Below, in pieces: positions 48,103 through 60,100 of a stretch of 64,000 nt of DNA. This DNA is from Plantago major (lineage: Eukaryota > Streptophyta > Magnoliopsida > Lamiales > Plantaginaceae): the NCBI GenBank assembly GCA_026545765.1, contig CM048844.1, positions 59,616,932 through 59,680,931 of the forward strand. Reading direction: 5' to 3'. Every line of letters starts with the position of its first letter. The stretch's first letter is position 1. A model generated the notes under the pieces. It was not told the DNA's origin. It made no database searches and saw only the letters and a program-made list of their open reading frames with translations. The position numbers were made by a program, and so were the translations under genes.

Positions 48103-49501
48103 TGTTAGGAATATCTGTTAGTATTTTGATCACTCATCACATGTTCTTATCTTAGCCAGAGAGGTGATTAAGTACTCTCGGTTCACTTGAACATTGTAAA
48201 AGAGGAAATCACTGAGTATGATTAGTCTAGTAAATCTTGTATTAGGATTATAGGTCTCTGAGTGTAATTTTTATTTCCAGAAGACCATGAAGATCAATCC
48301 TAGCAATGGAGCTTTTCTGAAGATTAGAAGACTGAAGATTGCACAAGATTTATGAAGATATCAAGGTTTAGTCTAACTCAGAAAGACTATGTCCTTAATC
48401 CTTTCTTAAGTGTATTTACTTACTTTTAAAATATGATTCTGGACATATGACATCATGAGTATGGAGCATGCAAGCCATCAGAAAGGCTCATGTATCCGTT
48501 GAAGACTACAGGACAAGAAATAGTACAAGTGCATTAATTGCATCGACAGAAAAGCCGCTGAAGCACAGTCCTCTCTGAGACATGAGACAAGGACTTCTGA
48601 GTACTCATTTCAAGATAAGTATGGACTGAATTTGAATTGTGTCTAACGGATATCATTCCAACAACTCTCAAATTCATCTATATATATCACACACTTAGAT
48701 GCTGAGAAATACACCTTAGAACGCTCTATCTTGCAAACTTACCATCAAGCAAAGTATTCTCTCAAGCACTCTACTACCCTTTCTGAAAGCTTTACATTGC
48801 TCAAGAATCACTAGTAGTTCTAAGTTGTCCTGAACCTTAACAAGAGATTGGTATTCGTGAAAGAGTTGAACTATCAGATACCCTTTCTGAAGCTCATTCT
48901 CCAGAACGGACATCAATTACTTGGGTCAGTAAAGAGCAGACTGCCATCCACTGAACAAGTGTATTAAGTAGTCTTGTTCTATTAGGCTCTCTGAAAACAT
49001 AACTGAAAAGTTATACGAGAAGCCTCTCTGACAAACCTTATAACCAACACCATCAAGGCGTGGAGTAGAGGAAGTACTTAATTTGGTAAATCGAGGAATA
49101 ACTCCAAGGTTATCTGAGTAGAGGAAGTACTTAGCTCTAGGAGCTGGGGAATAACTCAGGGGGAACATTTGGTTGGGAACCATTTGTTTAGGAATCTTAG
49201 AATAGGATTATTGTAAGGTGAACTCAATTATCTGTTCTAGTGAATTCTAGGTCTCAGAAAGACCAAAGTGGATTAGTTGGAGGATTATGCCACCTCCAGA
49301 TACCACTATACTTGTTGTGTCATTTACCTTTCTATATTTACATTTCAGCAAAGCACACACACATACTTATTGTTTCTGCACTTACCTATCTTAAAGTCTT
49401 CCGCGCTCTGAATTTAAGTATATGTGTTTATCGACAAAAGTTTTAAAAGACTATTCACCCCCCCCCCCCAGTCTTTTACTTTGCCGTTATCTGGACCAAC
49501 A
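48103..49501 (+). repeat. Copia-A 3' LTR
   Basis: 1399 bp, same ends as 18213-19646. Lacks about 25 bp near 49420 (between GTAT and GTGTTTATCG). TATA box 48678-48688, hairpin units about 49070-49155, C run 49458-49469. Followed directly by the target copy CCCAT. Confidence 0.95.
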
Positions 49502-49506
49502 CCCAT

Positions 49507-50570
49507 GTTTTGGCGAGCACGTCTTCCATTGTTCATCAGGGGTACATGGTCAGCTCCTTGTACAACCCCGAGTTGGGTGGCAACCCTTTGCGGAAGGCGT
49601 TGACAGTAGTGTCCTTGTTGCAATTGGGGATTGACACCTTCTCCTTGTTGAATCTTGCGACGTACTCCCTGAGAGATTCGTTAGGTCTTTGCCGGACGCT
49701 ATACAAGTCGTCCGACAGTTTTAAAAGCTTCATCGCTTGCAATTGTTCCACAAAGCAGTCGACTAATTGGGCAAAAGAAGAAATGAAATTATTGGGTAAG
49801 TTGGTATACCATTGTAGGGCTGGTCCGATCAGACTGGAACCAAACCCTTTGCACATGCATGCCTCACGGAGATCCCTAGGGATGGCTATGGTGAACATCC
49901 TCTACTTGTACTGTGAGACATGGTCATCTGGGTCTGTCGTTCCATCATAGAGCTTCATGCTTGGGAAGGTGAACTTGGTTTGCATCTCCACCAAGGCTAT
50001 AGCGTCGGCGAAGGGAGAGTCAGCAAAGCTGTTGGGTAAGCTTTTCTTGATCGGTAAGCTTTGGATCATCTCTTCTAAGCTCACCAGTTTGGAGGCTAGC
50101 TCCTCGTTGCTACTTCCGTGACCTGCATAGAAGGTTAGCAAGTGATCTACCTGACTTGCGCTTTGGTTGCGTTGTTGTGGTGATTCGTCGTTCATCCTTG
50201 GGTTAGCACCCTCAAATGAGACCCTTCTGCTAGTAGTGCCCGGAGTGACTGGAGTTATGGGAATCACCCCTTCCGTCTCCTCAAAGGTTAGCTGACGAGC
50301 CTCAATGGCGTTGTGTGGTGGGTTCTCCACTCCAGTGACATGAGTCAGTCGGCGAGATGAAGCCGCATCCGGTGCTGGAGTTTCGTGGTGGACAAAGGAT
50401 TCCACCTTCTCCTTCAAAGCAAAGTTCTCTTGACGGACGACACGGTTCTCATCCTCAAGGGGCTTGATCTTCTGGGCGTTCTCTTGCATCTGGGCTGCCA
50501 AAGCTTTGATCTGAGTGACGACGTCCACCTCCTCTACCTCTTCCAGAACGTATTCGTCTGAGTGCGTCAT
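49507..50570 (-). pseudogene. gag: Gypsy-2 gag, N-terminal part
   Basis: Start ATG at 50570 (MTHSDEYVLEEVEEVDV). An N-terminal coiled coil (about residues 10-50) and a Ser/Pro-rich linker lead into a retrotransposon gag capsid domain (MKLYDGTTDPDDHVSQYK, then IGPALQWYTNLP, SVRQRPNESLREYVARFNKE). One in-frame TAG at 49902 interrupts the capsid; frame is the same on both sides. Copia-A cuts the domain's end at 49506. The protein continues in the 18207-17075 segment. Confidence 0.85.
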
Positions 50571-50629
50571 GAAGGATTGCTTAGCGGGTCGCGGTCGCGG
50601 TCGCTACTGGATTACCTTTCTTGATAGTC

Positions 50630-50650
50630 GGGGCCCCACGGTGGGCGCCA
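50630..50650 (-). other. Gypsy-2 primer binding site
   Basis: The minus strand reads TGGCGCCCACCGTGGGGCCC three bases after the LTR. The leading TGG pairs with the CCA end of a tRNA. I do not assign the tRNA species. Short GCGGTC repeats at 50586-50603 lie between it and the gag ATG. Confidence 0.7.
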
Positions 50651-50954
50651 AATTGTAGATGCTCAGAAATCTACAATCAAATTAGGGTTAGAGCTTGGGG
50701 GGCACCGACAACCTGCAAGGCAATAATAGCAAACAGAGACGTGAGATTCCGAGGTGACACCGGTGTGGTGCCGACCGTATGGACTCCGACGCTCAAGTTA
50801 GAGGACTGGTAGACAGCGTAATCAAATAAAAGAGGTAGGAGAGAGAGAGATGATGACAAGCGTCGACTTATCCTGCTGGTTTAGTCGGTTCGGCAGAGTA
50901 TGGATGAGCACCGGCGAGAGGCTAGCTGACCTTGTTGGAGGGAGCTAGCTAGTA

Positions 50955-51065
50955 GTCGTCGGACAGTGATGGGTGATGGTGGACGGTGACGGACAACGAT
51001 GGATGATGATGGTGGATGACGGTGGATGGTGATGGACAATGGTGGATGATGGTAGGTGACAGTTG
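50955..51065 (-). repeat. GATGGTGGA-rich minisatellite in Gypsy-2 LTR
   Basis: Irregular tandem copies of GATGG, GGTGGA and GGTGA words over about 110 bp. It lies downstream of the TATA box on the minus strand, so it should be transcribed in the R-U5 leader. Confidence 0.6.
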
Positions 51066-51165
51066 ATGTTGATCACAGAGCTTGAGAGAGATGGAGGCGT
51101 GAGAGATTGATTGCTAGGGTTTGTTGTCGTCAGAATGTCCCCCTTCCACGTCTCCCTACTCTTCT

Positions 51166-51173
51166 CTATATAG
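51166..51173 (-). promoter_or_regulatory. Gypsy-2 LTR TATA box
   Basis: CTATATAG, palindromic, about 740 bp from the 5' end of the LTR on the minus strand. It separates the repeat-bearing U3 from R-U5. Confidence 0.55.
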
Positions 51174-51644
51174 TTCAATCGTCGTTGGGGTCTGTCTGCG
51201 AATTTCGGGTGAGGTTGTTGGACCTGGCTGAGTGGGTTGGACTTGGTCTCAGGTAGTTGGAGGAGTCCCTTCAAGTTGGTTGCTTCTTGTTGGCGAGTCG
51301 GTCAAGCAATTCTGAGTTAGTTAGTTTGTTAGTCAGTGTTGGTGATATGGTCTGCCTTGACCCAATTTGCCGTATCTGTCGACTAAATCTTTGAGGTCAG
51401 ACTTGCGAGGTGAGTTGGCTAGCTTGTCAACCGACTGGGAGGTTAGATAGGTCAAGTCAGTCAGGTAGCATGTAGACTACTTGGTTGGATGACGACTCAA
51501 CTTGGTGGCTTCGCCCAGTGACCTGTTGGAACCCAACTCGCTTATGAAGCCAAGATGGACTCATTAATAGACTATGGATTGGGCTGTAGTCTTGATGGGC
51601 CAAATTGACAGTCTTGTTGACAAGAGCGAATTTTGGCCAATACA

Positions 51645-51849
51645 GGGAGTAGTTCCCATAATGACCTTTTTTTTAAAGGTAATCGGGAGTAGTTACCATA
51701 ACTGACCTTCTGCAAGAAAGGTAATCGGGAGTAGTTCCCATAACTGACATTTTGCAAGAAAGGTAATCGGGAGTAGTTCCCATAATGACTTTTATTTCAA
51801 AGATAATCGATAATAGTTTCCATAACTGGCTTTTGTTTAAAAGGTAATC
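51645..51849 (-). repeat. Five tandem U3 repeats, 40-42 bp, in Gypsy-2 LTR
   Basis: Units start at 51645, 51685, 51727, 51769 and 51809. Each has GGGAGTAGTTCCCATAA or a variant (an imperfect inverted repeat, GGGA/TCCC) then a T-rich part, and ends with GGTAATC or GATAATC. The position in U3, 470 bp or more upstream of the TATA box, fits enhancer-like repeats. Confidence 0.8.
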
Positions 51850-52000
51850 CTGAGAAGGTCACATATATCACTAACCTTTGAGGCTCACCTCTTATTTCGT
51901 ACAATCAAGGAAGATACCGTGTTCAACTAGACCTCTTGACGATATTGTAATATATTTAAAGAGTTATATATTGAACTTTAACATCTCTGAATTTATAAAA

Positions 52001-52888
52001 GGGAAAATTATACCAAGTCCCCCCAATAAACACCCTATTAACAAGAAAGTTCCTCTGGTTTCAACAATAACATTTTGGTCCATTTTATACTTTGAAAGTG
52101 TGCTTTCCAAACATGGCCTTATTTTTAACCGTCACATTTTCTAGTTTCCGTCTCTTCCCTTTCACGAGCGTCCAATATGCAATATTAATAAATAAAAAAA
52201 TATTTTCAAATCATTTAAAGTTAAAATTAAAATAAATTAAATGAAAGTCTAATTTTTAAAACTAGTTCTAAAAATATGAACTTATTTACGAAAATGAAAT
52301 AAAATGATATTTCAAATATAATCTTGCTAAAAATAACAAAAATATTAAAATATACTAGTACTTACTTAGTCCTGAAACATAGTTACCGTTTAACCCTTTT
52401 TTATGTTTCAAGTAAACGTTTCCGGTTCCATTTTTACAAATATTTATTCACCATAATATAAAAAAAAAATCATACATAATGATAGTATCCATAGAAGCTA
52501 TTTTCAAGGAGCATGAAAATATTAATGTGTTCTATTTTTTCATTATGTTTTGTAAACTTTTGTTATTTCATAATAAACTTTTATATTTAAATATATATTA
52601 AATTTTTTAAGAGGGTTGTTTGCAATTTTTGTTGGTAAGTTTGAAAATAGAAAAAAATTATAGGGAGTAAATACAAATTGTTTGGATCAATTTTGTAATA
52701 AAATGAAAATTTATAACAAAATTGTAAATTGTTTAGAAGATTAAAATAAGGACTTGTTTGGCATCAATTTGAATTTTGGACTGTTTTGTAATTGATTTGT
52801 TAATTTTGTCCTATGGTGTTATTGTTAGAATCAGGGGGATCAAAGTGTTATTACGAAATTTATCAGGGGGACCTACTGTAATTCACAC
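52001..52888. mobile_element. Mutator-like MITE, 888 bp
   Basis: Flanked by a perfect 9-bp target duplication TTTATAAAA (51992-52000 and 52889-52897), the size used by Mutator superfamily elements. The ends are imperfect terminal inverted repeats: the first 30 bp and the reverse complement of the last 30 share AATTA, GTCCCCC and ATAAA at the same offsets, and similarity continues inward (AACAATAACA in both). The interior is AT-rich with no coding potential, so it is non-autonomous. Confidence 0.8.
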
Positions 52889-52897
52889 TTTATAAAA

Positions 52898-54139
52898 ATA
52901 AAATAAACATGGCTGTGGGAGATGCCTCGCTTAACTTTTAAAGTTTTATATATGTACCACAATATTGCATGTATATTTGTAAAGGTGTATGAGTTTTATA
53001 TGATGTCTGAGTTATTTGTTCGAAGTTACGCTTGAAATATGAACCTATGTTAAAGCATCGTTCAACTTGAATGATAAATCAATTTAAACTATATATGGTA
53101 AACCCTTATTTGTCAATGTGACTAAAAATTCTATGTGGCCACCTTTTAAAATAACTCGTAACCATCATCCCCGAACCCACTGGGCCCGTTTGGCTCACCC
53201 CACATTTTTTAACATGTTCAAGGGATTGAAGTCAACCGAATGTTAAGATCATGAATAGAAGATGGAAGAATTGACATGCAAAGCAATACGGTCTTATACT
53301 GCTGCTAACGGATGACTTTCGCAACTATTTGTTTTGCTCATTATCTTAAGTAAAGGTCTTGAATAACAAAACGTTTTTTTTTCACTTGCGACACTTAACT
53401 CACCTTTTGGTAAGCTAAATACTATATTATGCGACAATTGTACATCTATAAGTATTTTAAGAAAATAAAATATAGAATTATTTTTATTAAAAACTTTTGA
53501 AATTTGTTGTAGTAACACCTCATACACTTGGGGCGTTACATAGCCGGGTCAGATCCGCGAAACTTGACGAAATTATCTCGTCTTTCCGTGGTCTTTTCAA
53601 TAAATGGTGTCTCCGGAGACGAACTCCTAAAAGAAATGAGAAAAAGAATGTTGAGTATGATAGAGATTGATTGTTGAGATGAAAATCCATTCATTTACGT
53701 TCAAATTTAATTAATTTTTATATTATAAATAAATTCACTTCAATCAAAGTATAATTGGGCTTGAAATGACTGGATGCTGATGTTATAGAGAAATGATCCA
53801 AATCATTTTTCTCCTCGAGTAGAATTGGATTGTGACACCACCATAAATTTGATCTGTGAATACAAAATTGAAAAATTCAAAACCACAACTACCAAGCCAA
53901 GCCAATGAATTGATTCTAGTTGTCTAATGTGATTGGATAGCTGGGTCTTTGATTTTTCAACCTAGTAATCAATTCAATTGATCCTTGTTCCAGTTCCAGC
54001 CAAATGGCACTGAAAACCTAAAAACCTTTTGATTCTTTACTCGGATCGATTGATTTTTGTGGTTTCCAATCTGATCGTATGACAACTCTCTGGATTGATT
54101 GAACAACTTTCTGTGGATTTTGTTTTCCTGTAGGGGAAA
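52898..54139. other. Intergenic region upstream of the sorting nexin gene
   Basis: AT-rich, no convincing gene. GGGCCCGTTTGG at 53183-53194 resembles a MITE terminus but no partner was found. The base before ATG 54140 is preceded by TTTTCCTGTAG (54122-54132), a good splice acceptor, so the 5' UTR probably contains an intron and the promoter lies further left in this stretch. Confidence 0.5.
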
Positions 54140-57100
54140 ATGAGCGAGAGACAAGCTGCCACCGTTCGTGACTTGCTGGAGGAGGCGAAGAAGCGGATTG
54201 TTCTTCTCGTCATATGTGCTGTTGGACTCTCTTATCTCATGTCATGTCAGTTTTTCTTTCTTCATCTCTTTCAGCTTTTCTCCAATATGCTTTTCAATTT
54301 TCTGTCTGTGTATGTATGCCTTTACTTTGTTTTCCTCAGATTGGGGAATTTCAATGTAAGTGAATGCCTTTCCAATTCATGTAGTACCTATTTAGTTCAA
54401 AACTTAAATTAACTTGATACAAGTTATCAGATGTAGTAATTCTATTGTAATTTGTGGGAGGCTGTAAACTACACTCCTTTGTGCTGATCGATAGTTGTTT
54501 GGAATAACTTCATATTCATCACTCTCTCAAAGGAAGTATTAGATTGTGATTTCATTTGTTAAATCTCGCAGTATGTTGTAATGTGTGTGCTCATTTCCTC
54601 TGAGTAAGAACGGTCAACCTCTTGCAACTTTCTGTGCCAACTAGGTTTCCTAATTTTGCATTTATTTGATAGCTAAAAGGCAGCAGGTTTTATTTTCAGT
54701 GAGCACACCTCCACGAAAAGGAAACTTAAGAAAAGGAGGTGTGTCAGTGCAATATCTTCTGCTAGCTAACCAATTTACTTATCAGTTGGGATAATCTAGG
54801 GATTACGAAATATTAAGCACCATGATTTAGATTTAGTTGCTTTTTGTGTTCTTTGTTTCCTTCTCAGATTGCATTCGCTAAAAGACTGATGGCCTAATTA
54901 ATGATTAGGTATGAATATGAAATATCACATACTGCACATTACCAGAACTCTGTTCATTTCTAAGCTTAAAACTTCATGACTTCTATGAATTCATTTCAAC
55001 GGCCTCGTGGTTCTAAATTTGGGGTGCCAGCTGTGAAGCTTGTTGGCAGGAATTGTTTATTGTGTGATACCCTTTTTGGGGTTGTAAGATCTCTTATTGA
55101 TATTTCTCCTTGCAATGATACACTACCATGTAAGGGTATGATAGTCTATTAGGTTTATGATTTGTGATGCTTTAGCAGTTTTTTTTTTTTTTTTTGTTGG
55201 TGTGTGTGTGGGAGACAGGTATATTATTATGCTAGGTTTGCACATTTTCTATACTATGGTGTTTGACTTTTGTCCTTATAATCTCAGACGTTTTTCGGCA
55301 TTGATCAAATGGTAATTCTGTGTCATGTTTATCATAGAATGCAGTCAAGAAGCATTTGCATTGACCCCCATAAGGTGGATTTGTACATGGTCTTGACTCT
55401 TGTTTGATAATTAATACTCCTTTTCTATTTTGAACCTTCTCTCTGTTCGATGAGAGTGTTTACATAATTTCATTGCTGAACAATTTCTATTTGTCTGTTT
55501 TGATTGATGGTAGTGATATTTCCATTTCCAATCCTAATGCGAAAGTTTCAAGAGAAATTTAAGATTCTGAATTTATGAAATACAAGCCATTTAATGTTAA
55601 TGTTTCATGTATAATAAAGAGTATAATGTACTTACTTTTTATCTTCTTTCAATTTAACGCAATCATATTAGTTCACTAGCATAGTTTATTGCAAAATGTG
55701 TTGGATTCTGGGAATTACATTGATGCATGAAGACGTGAGAGTCCGTATAACCATTACTTGGTTAAGAATTTTACTTCAATTATTTCTGTAAAAGAGAGAG
55801 AATTATAGATGTAGGTACATGCACTTCTCAGCCAGAGTTTATTTATGGATTCTTCTGAAATAACTATCAGGCAAATCTTATTGAATAACGACACAATGAA
55901 AGAGATTATAATAAATGTAGAGATTTTGTACTTGAAATTCCAGAGCCTGGAGTAGGAAACAATTCAATATAGCATCGAGCCTTAGCTAGTGTTACTTATC
56001 ATTTATCAAGCCTCTAATAGGCATCCCATTACTTCAGTTAGATATAAATTCTCTAGGACATGTCATATTAGGAATTTATCTCATAAACGTAATAACTGAA
56101 AGCAATTCAAAATTTGGAGGATCTACTTGAAGATCAACTCTGCATGAATCAAATATACGAGTTTAAATTATCATGATTAATGTATTTGCTAGAAAGAGAA
56201 TTTGCCCTTGATACAGGAGAGAGAAGAGTTGTTGAATAGGAATGTTTGTACTGAACATAAAGAAGAGTAATGGGGGAAAAATCCTAAAATGGTACCTTAA
56301 GTTGTGACACTTCCGTTTCTGGTACCTTAAGTTGTTGATGTCCGGTTTTGGTACCTTTGGATGCATTCTTTCCCAATTTGGGTACAGATGTGGCGGAAAA
56401 TTAACTGACACGTGTCATTTTGTAAAATACTAAAAGGAAAGATCATCAGGAAATCATAGTAGAAGTTAATTGGGAAGACAACGTTATATGGTTTGTATTT
56501 TATTCAGATTCCGATTCAAAGATTGGGGATTACAAGTCTATTCTGAAAACTTAATAAGAGGCAGATGAATTATTCATTGAATTGCTTGGCACTTATCACA
56601 ATGTACATAATGCTATTTAAGACCTCAGAATTCAGATGTTTCGAACAATCAAGGAAAATTGACTTTGAAATATGTAAATCCCGGACAGTTATTCTCCAAC
56701 CATGAGCTTAAATTTTGTGGAGACTTATATTGGTTGGTGAAATTTCTAGGATGATTAATTCTGCATGTTAATGGAAGAAACCCTAAATAATGTAAAATGC
56801 CAGGAGAAGACACATCAATGCTATAAAGAATAGCGAAGAGATCGTTAAAAATGCAGTAGAGATAGGCAGAGATAATGATGCAACAGTAAAGTATTCGCTC
56901 ATAGATCAAAGAATACTTTTGCATTGGCACAGTGATCAGTAATTGTTTAGAGAAATTAGTAAGGTAATTTGCTGATGTTCTTTAGAGGAAGCAACACAAA
57001 ATTTAGTGCCTAGATTTGTCATTGGCCAGTTGATCCTAGTGAGTATCATCGCACAACATCCTTAGGCCAAGTATTGATCAGATGGTAACTTCAACAGTAA

Positions 57101-60100
57101 GATCATGTTTAGATGGTGACGGAGAGCGATAATAGATATTGTTGTTAGCATCGATTCAACACGTCAACAGAGCAGATGACTAGAGCTAGATGAGGAATTA
57201 CATAAATATCGATATAATTTTTCGTAGTGCCCTAATATAAGCCAACCTTATGCTATAATTAGAAACAAAAGATATTATGACAAGCCAAGTGGAAATCCTG
57301 ATTTTAGAGTAGGAAACTGTTCTTTCCAACATGACTTTGAGCTATTATTGTTTGTTATGAATCATCTATCAAGGAAACTATTAAACTAAGGGTACTTTTA
57401 TGAATAGAACTTGTGCGCTGTGTTCGGACCTGTAGGGTCTTTATCCAAGCATCTTTGTTTGACAATGTGGATTGGTATCATGTATTCCCTAAATGAACTA
57501 CCTGGGGTCTTGTGATACTATTATTGTTATCATTAATCAATTACCTTTCTGTACTTCCCATTTTCTTGGCTGCACCTATTTGTTGTTGTACAGTTGACCT
57601 TAGGGTCAGTTGAAAGCTATTTGCGTGCAGGAAAAATATAAAGCCTCAGTTGTGCACATTTTCTTTCTATTCTCTCTGTCATATGTTGTCCCCTCTCCTT
57701 CTTTGGCAAAGATGTTATTTAGGAGTATCATATATAAAAAATGCTTCATGTGGTTTATAGAATATAGATTCATCGAGAGAAGCCCTCTTATATACTTTCA
57801 TTGAATATGTACGAGCTTGATGTGTTTGGTAAAGATAAGTATTCCTGTCATTCAGTCATTTACTCTTTCATTGTCTGCAGCGAGAAAGAATCAAGATTTT
57901 ACATCTGTTCTACATATATTTCCCAGTCAATTCTATAATTCTGGTCTGGTCTAATATTTTTTGTCAGATACCACTTTAACGAGTATCCATTTGATACAAA
58001 AATTTAATTTTTGTATTTATCTACAAACGATGGTCTTTGCTTCACTCATGTAAAAGAATATACTCATTCCTTTCCTGCTGAAAGTTGACCATTAATATTT
58101 GTAAGATTATTTTCAAAAAATGATGAGACTCGAATTTTTTTCGTAAATACTCCCTCCGTCCCGGTTTCAATTACCCGCGGGGCCGGACACAAGTTTTAAG
58201 AAAAAAGTGAATAAAGTAAGAGAGATGGTAATAAAGTAGGAAAGAGATTGAATAAAGTAAGAAAAATAGTGAATAAAGTATAAGAGATAGTGAATAAAGT
58301 AGGAGAGAGATTTTCCATTAAAGGAATGGGTAATTGAATTTGGGACGGACCAAAACGGAATACGGGTAAATGAAACTGGGACGGAGGGAGTATTATTTTA
58401 GGAGAAGAATGAATAAAATAATGTAAATTTATTATTTTGGGGGTAAAAAACATGCTATATTTTTAGTGGGAGATATTTGTTCGGACCACCAAAAGAGCAA
58501 CATGTAAACTTTCAGCCGGAACAGAGGAGTATTAGGAAATACAACTTTTTCCTTTTGGTTGATTTAGCAACAGTCATCCATACTGCATGTATTAGGGACC
58601 AAAAGGAAATCAGTTTTTATTTATTTAAAGTCAATTATGTTCATTCAGTGTTTCTTTGCGTATTCGAGTAAGCAATTTTTTGAATATCACCTCACAAGCC
58701 CTTTTTCTCCCTCCTCTTTCAGTGACTAGTCCGTCAGTTTTGGTCAACTTGCCTGCTGCTCTGTTTCTAATTATTGCACTTCGCTACATGTCACTGGATC
58801 TTGATATGCGGAGGAAAGCTGCAACTTACAAGGGCAAAGTAACAACTGGGAATATTTCTTCAGAGAGGAAACCTTTAGCTAGTCCCCGGGTTCCGATTGA
58901 TAGGTCCGACTGGAAGCATAAGGTGAATTCCCCTGTTGTTGAAGAAGCCATAGAGAAATTTAATAGCCACGTAATCTCCGAGTGGGTGACAGATCTGTGG
59001 TACTCGCGCATAACTCCTGATAGACAAGGTCCAGAAGAGCTTGTGCTGATCATGAATGGTGTACTTGGAGAAATTTCAAGTCGCATGAGAAATATTAATC
59101 TGATAGATTTTTTGACAAGGTTTTGTTTTTCAAGACTTAATTGATGAAGGTTCCTTTTCATTGTAGTTTTAAAATTTGAAATTAAGTGAATGCATTTGGA
59201 TTGTTATGATGCAGGGATATTATTAAACTCTTATGCATCCATCTGGAGATCTTCCGTGCATGTAATGCAAAGATCGAGAAGCAGCAGTCAAGGTTTTTAT
59301 CTTTTGAAGAGAGAGACATGGAACTTAAGTCTGTTTTGGCTTCTGAGAACAAATTGCATCCCATTTTATTTTCTGCTGAAGCTGAGCATAAGGTGGTTTC
59401 TCTGACATTTATCTCCCTTTGTCATGCCAGTATTTTCAGTATTTCCATGAGAAGCGAACTCCTTATATGAATTCTGAATCACGGCAGGTTCTCCAGCATG
59501 TTATGGATGGCTTGATCTTGCTTACATTTAAAAAAGAGGACCTACAATGCTCTTTATTTCGCTATATTGTTCGAGAGCTACTTGCCTGTGTTGTAATACG
59601 GCCAGTCCTGAATCTCGTAAACCCAAGGTCAGAATACCTTTTAGTGTACTTTCCACAATTGTTACTTTCATGCTTACCGTTGCAAAATAAAGAAAAGTAA
59701 GTGAATTCTATATGGTTTTATGCCCTTCAATTTTCGTCAGGTTTATAAATGAGAGAATTGAATCTATTGTAATATCTGCATCCACAAAGAAGACTGAAGG
59801 AAGTAAGACGGCAAACAAAGCACCCCAGGATAGAATAAATGCATCTCCAATGATATTATCAGATGACATTTCGCAGTCCCCAGATCCATCAATGAAGGGC
59901 GTTGAACTGGTACGGCTTAAGAAAGATGAGGGTATGAAAGCTGTTGGGGATCCAACTTCTGATAATCTGAACGGCGCACTTCTGTTCAAGGATCCTTTGC
60001 TGTCTATGGATACAAAGTCCACCCGTTCTTGGAATTCCTTGCCAGACGTTCAAAATGTTGAAGGAAATGATATTCAACGACACAATTCAGGAGGAGAATG

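Larger units (their letters stand above)
18213..49501 (+). mobile_element. Copia-A: Sirevirus-like Ty1/copia element, host of Copia-B
   Basis: Complete by its ends. The 5' LTR is 18213-19646, the 3' LTR 48103-49501, and the perfect 5-bp target duplication CCCAT is at 18208-18212 and 49502-49506. The tRNA-iMet primer site follows the 5' LTR, and the tract AAAAAGGGGGAAATT precedes the 3' LTR, a hallmark of Sireviruses. Order is gag, protease, integrase, RT, RNase H (copia order), then a long envelope-like gene. Copia-B interrupts gag at 21538. Without Copia-B and its target copy the element is about 15.2 kb. All genes carry stops or shifts. Confidence 0.93.
49502..51903 (-). mobile_element. Gypsy-2, 5' segment
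   Basis: The other half of Gypsy-2 beyond Copia-A: target copy CCCAT (49502-49506), gag N-terminal part, untranslated leader, primer site and 5' LTR. Together with 10345-18207 it forms one element more than 10 kb long, split by Copia-A. Confidence 0.85.
50654..51903 (-). repeat. Gypsy-2 5' LTR
   Basis: About 1250 bp. The left (3') border opens TGTAGATG next to the primer site; the right border TACA at 51900-51903 is inferred from the matching end and from a change to AT-rich host DNA. U3 is on the right and carries five repeats (51645-51849). The 3' LTR needed to confirm the border is off-window. Confidence 0.7.
54246..58722 (+). other. 4.5-kb first intron of the sorting nexin gene
   Basis: Donor GTCAGT, acceptor TTTCAG. 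Holds an inverted repeat (54704-54743), a T run at 55180-55196, a three-copy GGTACCTT repeat (56291-56362) and a Stowaway MITE (58150-58390). Small open frames inside it show no domain. Confidence 0.75.

Noticed and set aside
53183..53194. GGGCCCGTTTGG, typical of some hAT or Harbinger MITE ends
   Set aside because: No reverse-complement partner or target duplication found within about 1.5 kb.
53294..53527. Minus-strand frame of 77 codons upstream of the sorting nexin gene
   Set aside because: AT-rich, no start context, no domain or splice support.
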